Under the pieces are notes generated by a model. It saw nothing but the letters and a program-made list of their open reading frames with translations. It did not search any database and was not told where the DNA came from. Shown here piece after piece: positions 43,136 through 51,822 of a DNA stretch of 64,000 nucleotides. A program made the translations under genes and the position numbers. Position 1 is the first letter of the stretch. Each line of letters starts with the position of its first letter. Source of the DNA: Streptomyces roseolilacinus (lineage in GTDB: Bacteria > Actinomycetota > Actinomycetes > Streptomycetales > Streptomycetaceae); assembly GCF_014649335.1 (NCBI RefSeq), contig NZ_BMSV01000003.1:372001-436000 (forward strand), written 5' to 3'.

Positions 43136-44833
43136 TCACGACAGGGCCTCCTCGCTGGCGCGGGCCGCCCAGGTGGCGAAGCGCTCGCCGTCCTCGCGCT
43201 CCGCCCGGTAGCGGGTGAGGACGCGCTCGATGTAGTCGGGCAGCTCGGCGGAGCTGACCTTCAGGCCGCGCACCTTGCGGCCGAAGCCGGCCTCCAGGCC
43301 GAGGGCGCCGCCGAGGTGCACCTGGTAGCCCTCGACCTGGCGGCCCTCCTCGTCGAGGACCAGCTGGCCCTTGAGGCCGATGTCCGCGACCTGGATGCGG
43401 GCGCAGGCGTTGGGGCAGCCGTTGATGTTGATGGTGATCGGCTCGTCGAACTCGGGCATCCGGCGCTCCAGCTCGTCGATGAGGGAGGAGCCGCGCGCCT
43501 TCGTCTCGACGATGGCCAGCTTGCAGAACTCGATGCCGGTGCAGGCCATGGTGCCGCGCCGGAACGGCGACGGGTTGACCCGCAGGTCGAGCGCCTCCAG
43601 CGCGGCGACGAGCGAGGGGACCCGCGCCTCCTCGACGTCGAGGACGATCATTTTCTGCTCGACGGTGGTGCGGACGCGGCCGGAGCCGTGCGCCTCCGCC
43701 ACCTCGGCGATCTTGGTGAGGGTGGCGCCGTCGACGCGGCCGACGCGCGGGGCGAAGCCCACGTAGAAGCGGCCGTCCTTCTGGCGGTGGACGCCGACGT
43801 GGTCGCGCCACTGCTGCACGGGCTGGGCGGGCGCGGGGCCGTCGACGAGCTTGCGCCCGAGGTAGTCCTCCTCCAGGACCCTGCGGAACTCCTCGGCGCC
43901 CCAGTCGGCGACGAGGAACTTCAGCCGGGCGCGGTTGCGCAGCCGCCGGTAGCCGTGGTCGCGGAAGATCGAGATGACGCCGGTGAAGACGTCCGGGACC
44001 TCGTCGAGGGGGACCCAGGCGCCGAGGCGGACACCGATCTTCGGGTTGGTGGACAGCCCGCCGCCGACCCACAGGTCGAAGCCGGGCCCGTGCTCGGGGT
44101 GCTCCACGCCCACGAACGCCACGTCGTTGATCTCGTGCGCCACGTCGAGCAGCGGCGAACCGGAGACCGCGGACTTGAACTTGCGGGGCAGGTTGGAGAA
44201 CTCCTTGTTGCCGATGATGCGGCGGTGGATCTCCTCGATGGCGGGCGTGCCGTCGATGATCTCGTCCTCGGCGATCCCGGCGACGGGGGAGCCGATGATG
44301 ACGCGCGGGGTGTCGCCGCACGCCTCGGTCGTGGACAGGCCGACCTCTTCGAGGCGGCGCCAGATCTCGGGGACGTCCTCGATGCGGATCCAGTGGTACT
44401 GGATGTTCTGCCGGTCGGTGACGTCGGCGGTTCCCCGGGCGAACTCCTCGGAGATCTCGCCGACGACCCGCAGCTGCCGGGTCGTCAGGCGGCCGCCGTC
44501 GATGCGGACGCGCAGCATGAAGTACTCGTCGTCCAGCTCCTCCGGCTCCAGGACGGCCGTCTTGCCGCCGTCGATCCCGGGCTTGCGCTGGGTGTAGAGG
44601 CCCCACCAGCGCATCCGGCCGCGCAGGTCGTTGGGGTCGATGGAGTCGAATCCGGCCTTCGAGTAGATCGTCTCAATACGTGTCCGAACATTGAGACCGT
44701 CATCGTCCTTCTTGAACTGCTCATTGCCGTTGAGGGGGGTGAAGTGCCCCCTGGCCCACTGGCCCTCGCCACGGTGGCGCCCCGCCTTGCGGCGGGGCGT
44801 GGCGGGTGTGGGCTTCTCCGGGGTGGCGGCCAT
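43136..44833 (-). CDS. sir: Ferredoxin-type sulfite reductase (siroheme/4Fe-4S)
   Basis: The 565-residue protein belongs to the NirA/SirA family of one-subunit sulfite or nitrite reductases. The siroheme-[4Fe-4S] ligands are TMACTGIEFC (C-x5-C) and NGCPNAC (C-x3-C), about residues 440-485. The N-terminal YSKAGFDSIDPNDLRGRMRWWGLY region (given in part) and DVTDRQNIQYHWIRIEDVPEIW are typical. It reduces sulfite to sulfide using ferredoxin; placement with cys genes points to sulfite. The ATG at 44833 has GAAGGAC upstream. It is preceded by a leader peptide and hairpin. Confidence 0.94.
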   Translation of the reverse strand: MAATPEKPTPATPRRKAGRHRGEGQWARGHFTPLNGNEQFKKDDDGLNVRTRIETIYSKAGFDSIDPNDLRGRMRWWGLYTQRKPGIDGGKTAVLEPEELDDEYFMLRVRIDGGRLTTRQLRVVGEISEEFARGTADVTDRQNIQYHWIRIEDVPEIWRRLEEVGLSTTEACGDTPRVIIGSPVAGIAEDEIIDGTPAIEEIHRRIIGNKEFSNLPRKFKSAVSGSPLLDVAHEINDVAFVGVEHPEHGPGFDLWVGGGLSTNPKIGVRLGAWVPLDEVPDVFTGVISIFRDHGYRRLRNRARLKFLVADWGAEEFRRVLEEDYLGRKLVDGPAPAQPVQQWRDHVGVHRQKDGRFYVGFAPRVGRVDGATLTKIAEVAEAHGSGRVRTTVEQKMIVLDVEEARVPSLVAALEALDLRVNPSPFRRGTMACTGIEFCKLAIVETKARGSSLIDELERRMPEFDEPITININGCPNACARIQVADIGLKGQLVLDEEGRQVEGYQVHLGGALGLEAGFGRKVRGLKVSSAELPDYIERVLTRYRAEREDGERFATWAARASEEALS

Positions 44834-44875
44834 GGCTATACGTCCTTCGGGACTGCAGGAGGGCGGCTCTGACCT

Positions 44876-44917
44876 GCGCAATGTCGCGCAGGGCAGAGCT
44901 CCTGCGCGACATTGCGC
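44876..44917 (-). promoter_or_regulatory. Attenuator-like 17-bp hairpin before sulfite reductase
   Basis: A perfect 17-bp stem (44876-44892 with 44901-44917) closes an 8-nt loop. It lies between the leader peptide stop (44960) and the sulfite reductase start (44833) on the transcribed minus strand. No U-tract follows. Its place suggests control by leader translation. Confidence 0.72.
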
Positions 44918-44959
44918 GGCGGGTTCAGAAGATCGGGGATCGCGGCGTTGCTGGTTCGC

Positions 44960-45043
44960 TCAGCTCGCCGGACACATGGCGCTGGACATGCGGCCGAGGT
45001 CGACGTGCCGCCGACTCACCAAGGCAATTCCAGCTCGAGACAT
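44960..45043 (-). CDS. 27-aa leader peptide of sulfur operon
   Basis: A 28-codon reading frame encodes MSRAGIALVSRRHVDL, then GRMSSAMCPAS, ending in TGA. It matches the short actinobacterial leader peptides found before sulfur-metabolism genes, with the Cys three residues from the end. A ribosome stalled at the cysteine codon would cover RNA just upstream of the 17-bp hairpin, so cysteine supply could set read-through. No strong ribosome site is seen before the ATG. The match to the leader-peptide family is from memory. Confidence 0.82.
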   Translation of the reverse strand: MSRAGIALVSRRHVDLGRMSSAMCPAS

Positions 45044-45171
45044 GACGGAAGCGTGTCATGCGAGTTTGGACTCAGTCCACCTTCGTCCGTATCCCGGACG
45101 CGGATGTCTCGCATCGTGGACAAGTGTGGTGCGGGTCACGTCGCCCGGCCGCCCCGGGACGCGCCGCGGGC

Positions 45172-45741
45172 TCAGGCGAAGGCGCCCGGCCAGGGCCCCG
45201 GCGTCCCGACGGCCGGCTTGGCGGCCACGCGCGTGTCGTAGAGGCGGAAGCCGCGCCGCCGGTAGTTGGCGAGCGCGTGCTCGCCGTCCAGGGAGCAGGT
45301 GTTCAACCGGACCCGCTCGGTGGGCGCCCGGCCCGGCCAGCGGTCCGCCAGGTCCCAGGCGCGGGCCGCGCCGTACGACAGCAGGTGCCCGCCGATGCGC
45401 CGTCCCCGGAAGGCCGGGATCAGCCCGAAGTACATGATCTCGACGACGCCCTCGTCCTGCGGGTCCAACTCGACGTACCCGGCCGGCGTCCCCCTCTCGT
45501 ACGCCACCCACGTCTCGGCGCCCGGCCGCTCCAGGATCTCCCGCCACTGCGCGTGCGTCAGCCCGAGCCGGTCCACCCAGGAGACGTCGCCGCCCACCGA
45601 GCAGTACAGGAACCGGCTGAACTCGGGCGAGGGCACCTCGGCGCGGACGATCTCCACGCCCCCCTCCGGCGCGGCGGCGGGCCGCAGGTCGTCCGGGGAG
45701 GTCTGCTCCAGGTACCAGGTCGTGACGTCGATGCTGCTCAT
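45172..45741 (-). CDS. GNAT family N-acetyltransferase
   Basis: A 189-residue GNAT protein. The acetyl-CoA motif A is VEIMYFGLIPAFRGRRIGGHLL (Q/RxxGxG/A form RRIGGH), and motif B continues with RLNTCSLDGEHALANYRRRGFRLY. The N-terminal ~60 residues, with PSPEFSRFLYCSVGGDVSW, are typical of a conserved actinobacterial branch. The substrate is unknown. It lies 43 bases downstream of the large GHKL gene on the same strand, and about 130 bases before the sulfur leader. Confidence 0.87.
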   Translation of the reverse strand: MSSIDVTTWYLEQTSPDDLRPAAAPEGGVEIVRAEVPSPEFSRFLYCSVGGDVSWVDRLGLTHAQWREILERPGAETWVAYERGTPAGYVELDPQDEGVVEIMYFGLIPAFRGRRIGGHLLSYGAARAWDLADRWPGRAPTERVRLNTCSLDGEHALANYRRRGFRLYDTRVAAKPAVGTPGPWPGAFA

Positions 45742-45784
45742 GCCGGTCAGGGAACCACGGCGGGGGTGATTCCGGCCAGTGTGA

Positions 45785-48700
45785 TCACCGTCCGTCGGGG
45801 GTGAGCGCCCGGGCGCGGGGGACGAGGGGGAGGGCGGCGCGGACCGCTTCGGCGGGATCCACGACGTCGATGCCCAGGGCGACGAGCCAGTGGTGGACCC
45901 GGGCGAGGGGGACGCCGAGGACGCGGGCGCCCCTGAGGAGCCCGTACAGGCTCACGGGGCTCCGGGTCAGCCGTCTCGTCTCACCGACCAGGTCGAGGGC
46001 CCGGGCGGGCGACAACCCCTCGGGCAGCTCCCGGCAGGAGAGGGGGAAGCCGTGCTCCGCCAGCCTGGCCGCGATCTCCACGGGCGGGATCATGAGCTCG
46101 GAGGCCGCCGCCAGGACCCGCGCGTACGGGACGGGTGCGTCCGCCCGCAGCCCCTGCCAGTCCATCGGGCCGGAGAACAGGTGGCCGTCCAGCTCCGACG
46201 CGGTCACCGGGCGCAGTTCGGGCACCGACAGGCCGTACGCCCGCATGCGGGAGGCGACCAGCGCCGGGGCGAGTCCCTTGCCTCGGATGACCGTGAGGAG
46301 GTGCGCGTAGAGGACGGGGCGCCCCGGTCGCAACGGTGAGTGGCTCAGCGTCTCGACATCCGGGGGCGGCGCCAGGATGTCCGGATCGTGGGACTGCGTC
46401 TCGGCCGGGAACGGCTCCGGGGGTGTGAAACCGAGCCGCCGGTACCAGCCGATCGCCTGAGCCGGGTCCACACCCAGTTCCCGCGCCGCCGTCAGGACGT
46501 GGGAGGGCGGCACGGGCGCTTCCGGGTCGAGGGGCCGGGCGGCGGCGGTGCCCACGTGCTCGCCCAGCGCCCGCCGCAGGTCTTCCGTGGGCGAGTCGGG
46601 GAGTACGGACCGCTCCGGCGCCAGCCCGCAGGACCGGAGCCGTGCGCACACGTCGGACACGGTGCGGTCCAGCGTGAGCGCGAGGTCGACCAGGACCTTG
46701 GGCGGGACCCGCTCACCCGGCGCGAACCAGGGGCACGACCGCTCGCGGAGGTACCGCCGCAGCACGTCGTCCGCCAGGCCCGCCCGCGCGGTGGCCAGTA
46801 CGGCGTCCGGCACCTCCCTCCCGGCGTCGCGCAGGCGGAGCACCACCGTGTCCAGGGACTCGGCGCCTTCCACGCACGCCCTGACGAGCACCTCGGGGGT
46901 GACCGCGCCGGCGTGCCCGGCGACCCGGGGCGGCCGAGGCGAGCGGCCCTGCGGCACGGGCGCGTCGGGAAGCCCGTCCCACGGGCCGTCGTACAGGCCC
47001 AGCTCCGCGGCGCGCCGGGCCACCGCCCGGGGGGACCGGTGCAGGAGACCGGCCGTCTGGAACACCGGAACGTCACTCGTCACCCCGCCGCCGATCCCCT
47101 CCAGGAGAGCACCGTCGGACGGGAGCGCGGGAGCCACGGGGCCGACGGCCGCCAGGGCGGGACACAGACGGCTCAGCTCCTCCAGCGGAGGCTGCGGCCG
47201 GTGGGCGAGCAGACGCCACAGGAGGACGTGGTCCGGGACGCCGTCCCCGGCGGTCTCCAGTCTCGACGCGGTCCGGCTCGTCCGGTCCGGGAACAGCAGG
47301 CGGAGGTCGTCCGGCAGGAATCCGGCCCGGCTCGTCGCGGCGGCGCCGGGCGGAGTGCCGGGCACGTCCCGACCTTCGGCCAGGCAGCGTTCCACGATGA
47401 GGTCGGCCAGCGCCGCGCTCCTGGAAGCGACGTCGGTGAGCCAGTCGGAACGCAGGAGCGGACCGTCCAGCAGATGGCCGGACGCCTCCGCCAGCAACCC
47501 GCGAACCGTCTCCCGCACGTCGTCCAGGACCAGGGTCCGGTCCGCCGACAGCCTCTCCGGGGCCAGCGGCCCGGAGAGGTTCACCACCGCCCCGAACAGT
47601 CCCGCGCCCTGCTGGGACAGGACGCCCCCGCGCGTGTCCGGATGGACCACCAGCCCGTCCACGAGCAGCCCGCCGCCCCTCCGGCACCAGAAGACCTGCG
47701 CCCCCGGTGGGGCGTCCGGCCACGCCTCCATGGCGTCGCCCGCGTCCAGGTGGAACGTGTGGCCGCGCGACCGCCGCTCCTGCAGCACCCCCGGCCTCCA
47801 CCGCACCACCTCCGTCCCGTGCCGCGCCACCGTCGCGAACTCCGCCACCCCCAGCAGCCTCGCCAGTACCTTCGGGCAGGACCATCGGTCGTCCACGTCC
47901 CGCAGGTACAGGCGCACCGTCGTGCCCGGCTGGTCACCCCGCTTCCTGGTGCGCACGATCCGGAACAGGTGCCCCGGCCCGAAGACCGACGCCTCCAGTA
48001 CCGGGCCGGGCATGCCGTCCGGGCCCATCCGGCAGGTCGTGACGCGCAGTTCGTCGGCGAGCATGAAGTAGCTGAGCACGCCGATGCCGAAGCGGCTGTT
48101 GGGATGGAAGCGGACCGGCGGGTCGAGGCGGGCCCAGTCGGCCTGCTCCTCGCGGAAGTCGGGCTGCTCCGCGAACCGCGCGCCCGCCTGGGAGAACACC
48201 CCGCGCAGCTCGGCCTCGCCCATGCCGATGCCGTCGTCGCGGCACTCGACGTACGCGCGGCCGTCGCCGTCGACGCCCTGCTCGAACACGATGGAGCCCT
48301 CGTACGCGTACACGGCCGCCGGGTGCGTGCGGTCCAGGTACTCGGTGCGGGCCCGCCGGTACCGGCAGGCGTCCAGGGCGTTCTGGTACAGCTCCCGGAT
48401 CGCCAGGTCCCGGTCCTTGTACAGCTGGACGCCCATCAGCAGGTCCCGCACCCGCCGCTCGTCCAGCCGGAACCGCGCCCACCCGGTGAACGCGCCCTCC
48501 ACCGGGGTCACGCCGTCGGCGGAGAGCCGCACCGGCAGGCGCGGCACCGGCTGCGTCACCCGCTCCCGCACCGTACGGGTCACCGCGTGCAGCACCTCGT
48601 CCATGCGGCCCACCGCCGACCGCAGCCCCTCCACCACGGCCTCGTGGGAACACTCGGCCCGCAGCACCGGCAGGTCCGGCGACCCACCCCACGACGCCCC

Positions 48701-49663
48701 CTCCAGCGTGGTGCGCAGCGCGGCCGGGTCGACCGGGTGGGGGATGCCCAGGTGCTCGGCGACGACGTCCGGCAGCGTCGTCGTCCCGGGGGTCAGCGCG
48801 TACGCCAGCGAGGCGAGCAGCACCAGCCGCTGGTCGCGCACCCGTTGCAGGCCCGGCCCGCGCAGCGGGTCGTCGGACGGGAGGGTGGCGAGGAACTCCG
48901 GGTTGCAGACGTGGGGGCCGCGCCGCAGCCCGTGCAGGACCCGGCCCACCCGGACCGGCGCGAGCGCGTCGCCCAACACGGCGCCCGCCTCCCCGAGGGC
49001 GTCCAGCAGCCCCCGTACCGTCTCCGGCGCGGCGTACGCCTCGTGCCGGAGCAGCCAGCGGTGGAACAGCCACCAGCCGATCGGTCCCGCCGCGTCGGGC
49101 CGCAGCAGCGCCCGCTGCACCAGCACGCCGTGGCCGTCCGTGTACGCCTCGAACGCCGCCCGCTCCGGCGGCGTACGGTCCCCCGCCGGGCCGGGCCGCC
49201 ACGGCTCGACGTGCAGGCGGTCGGCGGCCATCCGCAGGTCGTGCACCCGCGCCAGCAGCGGGACCAGCGCGAACAGCGCCGCCTCCGCCGGGTACAGGTC
49301 GAGGCCGGCGCCGTCGTCCGGTTCGCCCAGCAGCCACTCCAGGCGCTCCGCGAACCGCTCCGGACCCCGCGGGTCCTGCCACGGGTCGCCGGCCAGCCGC
49401 TCCTCCGCCTCGTCGCGCAGCCGGGCGAGGGCGGCGGCGGCCGAGGCGGCCGCCTCCCGGTACCGTGCCGGGTCCCGGGTGCCCGGCACGTGCCGCCACA
49501 CCGACGCGTCGCGGACCAGGCCCACCCACGGGTCCCCGGCGGACGGCTCCGGCCGCGGCGGCACGACCTGCTGGATCGTCACCTGGCCGATGTGGCCCGC
49601 CTGGACGACGGACCCCGTCACCGTGCCGCCGTCCACCACGTTCCGGGTGCCCGGATCCCGCAT
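45785..49663 (-). CDS. 1292-aa GHKL (Hsp90-like) ATPase protein with tandem C-terminal repeats
   Basis: The N-terminus has the GTVTGSVVQAGHIGQVTIQ pattern seen on actinobacterial conflict-type NTPase proteins. A helical region (50-370) follows, then a GHKL ATPase with IRELYQNALDACRY (N-box E424, N428, D431), CRDDGIGM (476-481) and SRFGIGVLSYFML (525-533), as in Hsp90/HtpG. From ~880 to ~1270 there are about seven degenerate repeats of the form VLxxAxxLGxxPxxVxxRLxxxGL (for example ARELGVDPAQAIGWYRRLGF), probably small helix-turn-helix units. I know no assay of this architecture. ATG at 49663 has a GGGGAGGGG ribosome site. Confidence 0.85.
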   Translation of the reverse strand: MRDPGTRNVVDGGTVTGSVVQAGHIGQVTIQQVVPPRPEPSAGDPWVGLVRDASVWRHVPGTRDPARYREAAASAAAALARLRDEAEERLAGDPWQDPRGPERFAERLEWLLGEPDDGAGLDLYPAEAALFALVPLLARVHDLRMAADRLHVEPWRPGPAGDRTPPERAAFEAYTDGHGVLVQRALLRPDAAGPIGWWLFHRWLLRHEAYAAPETVRGLLDALGEAGAVLGDALAPVRVGRVLHGLRRGPHVCNPEFLATLPSDDPLRGPGLQRVRDQRLVLLASLAYALTPGTTTLPDVVAEHLGIPHPVDPAALRTTLEGASWGGSPDLPVLRAECSHEAVVEGLRSAVGRMDEVLHAVTRTVRERVTQPVPRLPVRLSADGVTPVEGAFTGWARFRLDERRVRDLLMGVQLYKDRDLAIRELYQNALDACRYRRARTEYLDRTHPAAVYAYEGSIVFEQGVDGDGRAYVECRDDGIGMGEAELRGVFSQAGARFAEQPDFREEQADWARLDPPVRFHPNSRFGIGVLSYFMLADELRVTTCRMGPDGMPGPVLEASVFGPGHLFRIVRTRKRGDQPGTTVRLYLRDVDDRWSCPKVLARLLGVAEFATVARHGTEVVRWRPGVLQERRSRGHTFHLDAGDAMEAWPDAPPGAQVFWCRRGGGLLVDGLVVHPDTRGGVLSQQGAGLFGAVVNLSGPLAPERLSADRTLVLDDVRETVRGLLAEASGHLLDGPLLRSDWLTDVASRSAALADLIVERCLAEGRDVPGTPPGAAATSRAGFLPDDLRLLFPDRTSRTASRLETAGDGVPDHVLLWRLLAHRPQPPLEELSRLCPALAAVGPVAPALPSDGALLEGIGGGVTSDVPVFQTAGLLHRSPRAVARRAAELGLYDGPWDGLPDAPVPQGRSPRPPRVAGHAGAVTPEVLVRACVEGAESLDTVVLRLRDAGREVPDAVLATARAGLADDVLRRYLRERSCPWFAPGERVPPKVLVDLALTLDRTVSDVCARLRSCGLAPERSVLPDSPTEDLRRALGEHVGTAAARPLDPEAPVPPSHVLTAARELGVDPAQAIGWYRRLGFTPPEPFPAETQSHDPDILAPPPDVETLSHSPLRPGRPVLYAHLLTVIRGKGLAPALVASRMRAYGLSVPELRPVTASELDGHLFSGPMDWQGLRADAPVPYARVLAAASELMIPPVEIAARLAEHGFPLSCRELPEGLSPARALDLVGETRRLTRSPVSLYGLLRGARVLGVPLARVHHWLVALGIDVVDPAEAVRAALPLVPRARALTPDGR

Positions 49664-49866
49664 CGCGCCCGCCCCTCCCCGCCCGCCCGACAAGGCGTCC
49701 AGCTTATGAGCCCCCCGCCCCGCCGCGGCACGCGCGCACCGCCGCGGGGGCGGACCCGCCCGAGGGATGGCGGCGCGCCTCTGGCAAGATCGTCCGCCGT
49801 GAATCGACCCGGCCGCGCCGACGCACGCCGTCCGCCGGCCGGGACAACGGGGAAAGCGAGGAACGG

Positions 49867-50490
49867 ATGTCTGCGTGGACACGCGGAGCCGCGGCGGCGG
49901 GTGCCCTGGCGCTCGTCCTGACGCTGGCGGGCTGCGACGGCGGCACGGGAACGGGCGCGAAGGGCGGCAAGGGGTCCGGGGCCGGGGCGACGGCGACCGG
50001 TTCCGGTCCCGGCGCGGAGGACGAGAGGACGACGTACCGCCTGGGCGAGGAGAGCCCGGAGGCGGAGAGCGACATGCAGGCGTCGAGCGGCGCCAAGTAC
50101 ACCGTCACCCCGACCCGGGTGAAGACCGGCACCAAGGCCGACATGGACGCCTCCGGACTGAAGAAGGACGAGAAGGACGGACCGCGGGTGCCGGTCTACG
50201 TCTGGGCCGAGCTCACGCACAAGAGCGGCAAGCCCATGAAGGTCGGTGACATGGACGACGACCTGGTCGTCAGGACCGACCAGGGCACGCGCACCCGCGC
50301 GCTCCTGGTCCTCTTCGGCGAGGCGAAGTGGCCCGACTGCCCCGCCGCGGACACCGAGAAGCAGCTCGGCCCCGGACAGTCGGAGAAGATCTGCACCGCC
50401 TTCCTGATCCCCGAGGGCCAGAAGGCGGCCGCGGTGGAGCTGACCCGCGGCTTCTACAAGGAGCCGCTGGAATGGCCGGTCACCGGCTGA
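49867..50490 (+). CDS. Secreted lipoprotein of unknown function
   Basis: The 207-residue product has a lipoprotein signal with LAGC lipobox (Cys23), followed by a Gly/Ala/Thr-rich tether and a ~130-residue beta-rich domain (YTVTPTRVKTGTKADMDASG, VYVWAELTHKSGKPMKVGDM, ICTAFLIPEGQKAAAVEL). This resembles the DUF4352-like immunoglobulin-fold domains of secreted actinobacterial lipoproteins. No function can be given. A GAGGAA ribosome site precedes the ATG. It is divergent from the GHKL gene. Confidence 0.8.
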   Translation: MSAWTRGAAAAGALALVLTLAGCDGGTGTGAKGGKGSGAGATATGSGPGAEDERTTYRLGEESPEAESDMQASSGAKYTVTPTRVKTGTKADMDASGLKKDEKDGPRVPVYVWAELTHKSGKPMKVGDMDDDLVVRTDQGTRTRALLVLFGEAKWPDCPAADTEKQLGPGQSEKICTAFLIPEGQKAAAVELTRGFYKEPLEWPVTG

Positions 50491-50520
50491 CCCGGCTGGC
50501 CGCGCCGGACGGGGGCCACC

Positions 50521-51822
50521 TCATCCGGCGCGGTCGCCGGCCGTGCGCCGCGCGGCCACCACGGCGGGCGCCGTCGAGTACGGCAGCAGGTCGCCGGCGT
50601 CGGCCGGGGCGAGCACCTCCACCTCCACCTCGTCGCGGAACCGGTACGGCCGGTGCGCCAGCACGCCGCCCAGGGTGCGCCGTATCCGGGACATCTCCGC
50701 CCGCACGGTCACCGTCCGGGTCCGGTCGCCGAACACGTCGGCAGCCAACTGCGCCGCCGTACGGCCCTCCCGGCGCACGGCCAGCGCGTACAGCAGCTCC
50801 GCGTGACGCGGGCTCAACTCCCTGGTCCAGCAGCCGACCGCGCCCGACACCCGCACCGTCCACTCCCGCGGGCGGCTCACGTCGAGCACCAGCCGGGCCG
50901 CCGCGCCCCCGGCCCGCGCGTCCGCGGCGTCCAGCGGACGCACCAGCCAGCCGCCCGGCAGCGGCTCCACGTCGCACTCGCCCAGCGTCGCCAGCCGCAC
51001 CCGGCCCGCCCCCAGCGACGGGGGCAGCGGCACCCGGTCCACCGGGGTGAGGCCCGTCACCGCCGCCGTCCAGCCGTACCGGTCCACCGCCACCGCCCGG
51101 CCGCCCACCCGGCACAGCAGCGGCGCCGCCACCGCCCGCAGCCGGGCGAGACCCGCCAGGTGCCGGTTGCGCAGCTCCGCCTCGGCGAGCCGCGCCACCG
51201 AACCGACCAGCAGCAGCGTCGCCGGGTGCATCGTCGTCACCGGGCCGCTCACGTCGACGACGCCCATCAGCCGCCCGTCGCGCGGGTCCGTGATCGGGGC
51301 GCCCGCGCACGTCCACGTGTGGTGCGTGGCGACGAAGTGCTCCGCCGAGTGGACCTGCACCGGGCGCCGCACCACCAGCGCCGTCCCCACGCCGTTCGTG
51401 CCGACCGTCGACTCGCGCCAGTCCGCGCCCGGTTCAAAGCCGTGCCCGTCCGCCATCCGCAGCACCGAGGGGTGGCCCTCCCGCCACAGCACCCGCCCGT
51501 CCGCGTCCGCGACGACCATGAGGTGCCGCGCGCCCGGCATCGACACGAGGCCCTCGCGGAGCAGCGGCAGCAGGACCGCGAGCGGCGAACCACCGCGCCG
51601 CTCCTCCAGCTCCGCGGGCGACAGCAGTCCCGAACGGCGGTCGCGGTCCGGGTCGACGCCCTCGCGGAGCATCCGCTGCCACGACGCCCCGATGTCGGCG
51701 CGCGGCGACAGCGGCGGCCGGCCGCCGCGCAGGGCGGCGTCCCTGATGTTCCTGAGCAGCAGCGTCGCCTCACGCGAGTCCATCGCGGCGAGCCGGGTGA
51801 TGTCGACTGTGGCCTTCTGCAC
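50521..51822 (-). CDS. GAF-domain transcriptional regulator
   Basis: The 433-residue protein has an AcoR-like layout without the sigma-54 ATPase: an N-terminal LLLRNIRDAALRGGRPPLSPRADIGASWQRMLREGVDPD stretch (reported in part) typical of these regulators, a GAF domain at ~85-220 (GRVLWREG, VGTNGVGTALV, HHTWTCAGAPITDPRDGRLMGVVDVSG), and a C-terminal winged helix ~330-400 (HAELLYALAVRREGRTAAQLAADVFGD). The regulated genes are not adjacent. GTG at 51822 is chosen for its GGGAGGG ribosome site; ATGs ~30 bases upstream are badly spaced. Confidence 0.85.
   Translation of the reverse strand: MQKATVDITRLAAMDSREATLLLRNIRDAALRGGRPPLSPRADIGASWQRMLREGVDPDRDRRSGLLSPAELEERRGGSPLAVLLPLLREGLVSMPGARHLMVVADADGRVLWREGHPSVLRMADGHGFEPGADWRESTVGTNGVGTALVVRRPVQVHSAEHFVATHHTWTCAGAPITDPRDGRLMGVVDVSGPVTTMHPATLLLVGSVARLAEAELRNRHLAGLARLRAVAAPLLCRVGGRAVAVDRYGWTAAVTGLTPVDRVPLPPSLGAGRVRLATLGECDVEPLPGGWLVRPLDAADARAGGAAARLVLDVSRPREWTVRVSGAVGCWTRELSPRHAELLYALAVRREGRTAAQLAADVFGDRTRTVTVRAEMSRIRRTLGGVLAHRPYRFRDEVEVEVLAPADAGDLLPYSTAPAVVAARRTAGDRAG

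Noticed and set aside
45785..49663. The large GHKL protein as an HtpG/Hsp90 chaperone
   Set aside because: Only the ATPase core is alike; the ~400-residue N-terminal part and the tandem repeats at the C-terminus are absent from HtpG, and the Hsp90 middle/dimer domains are not evident.
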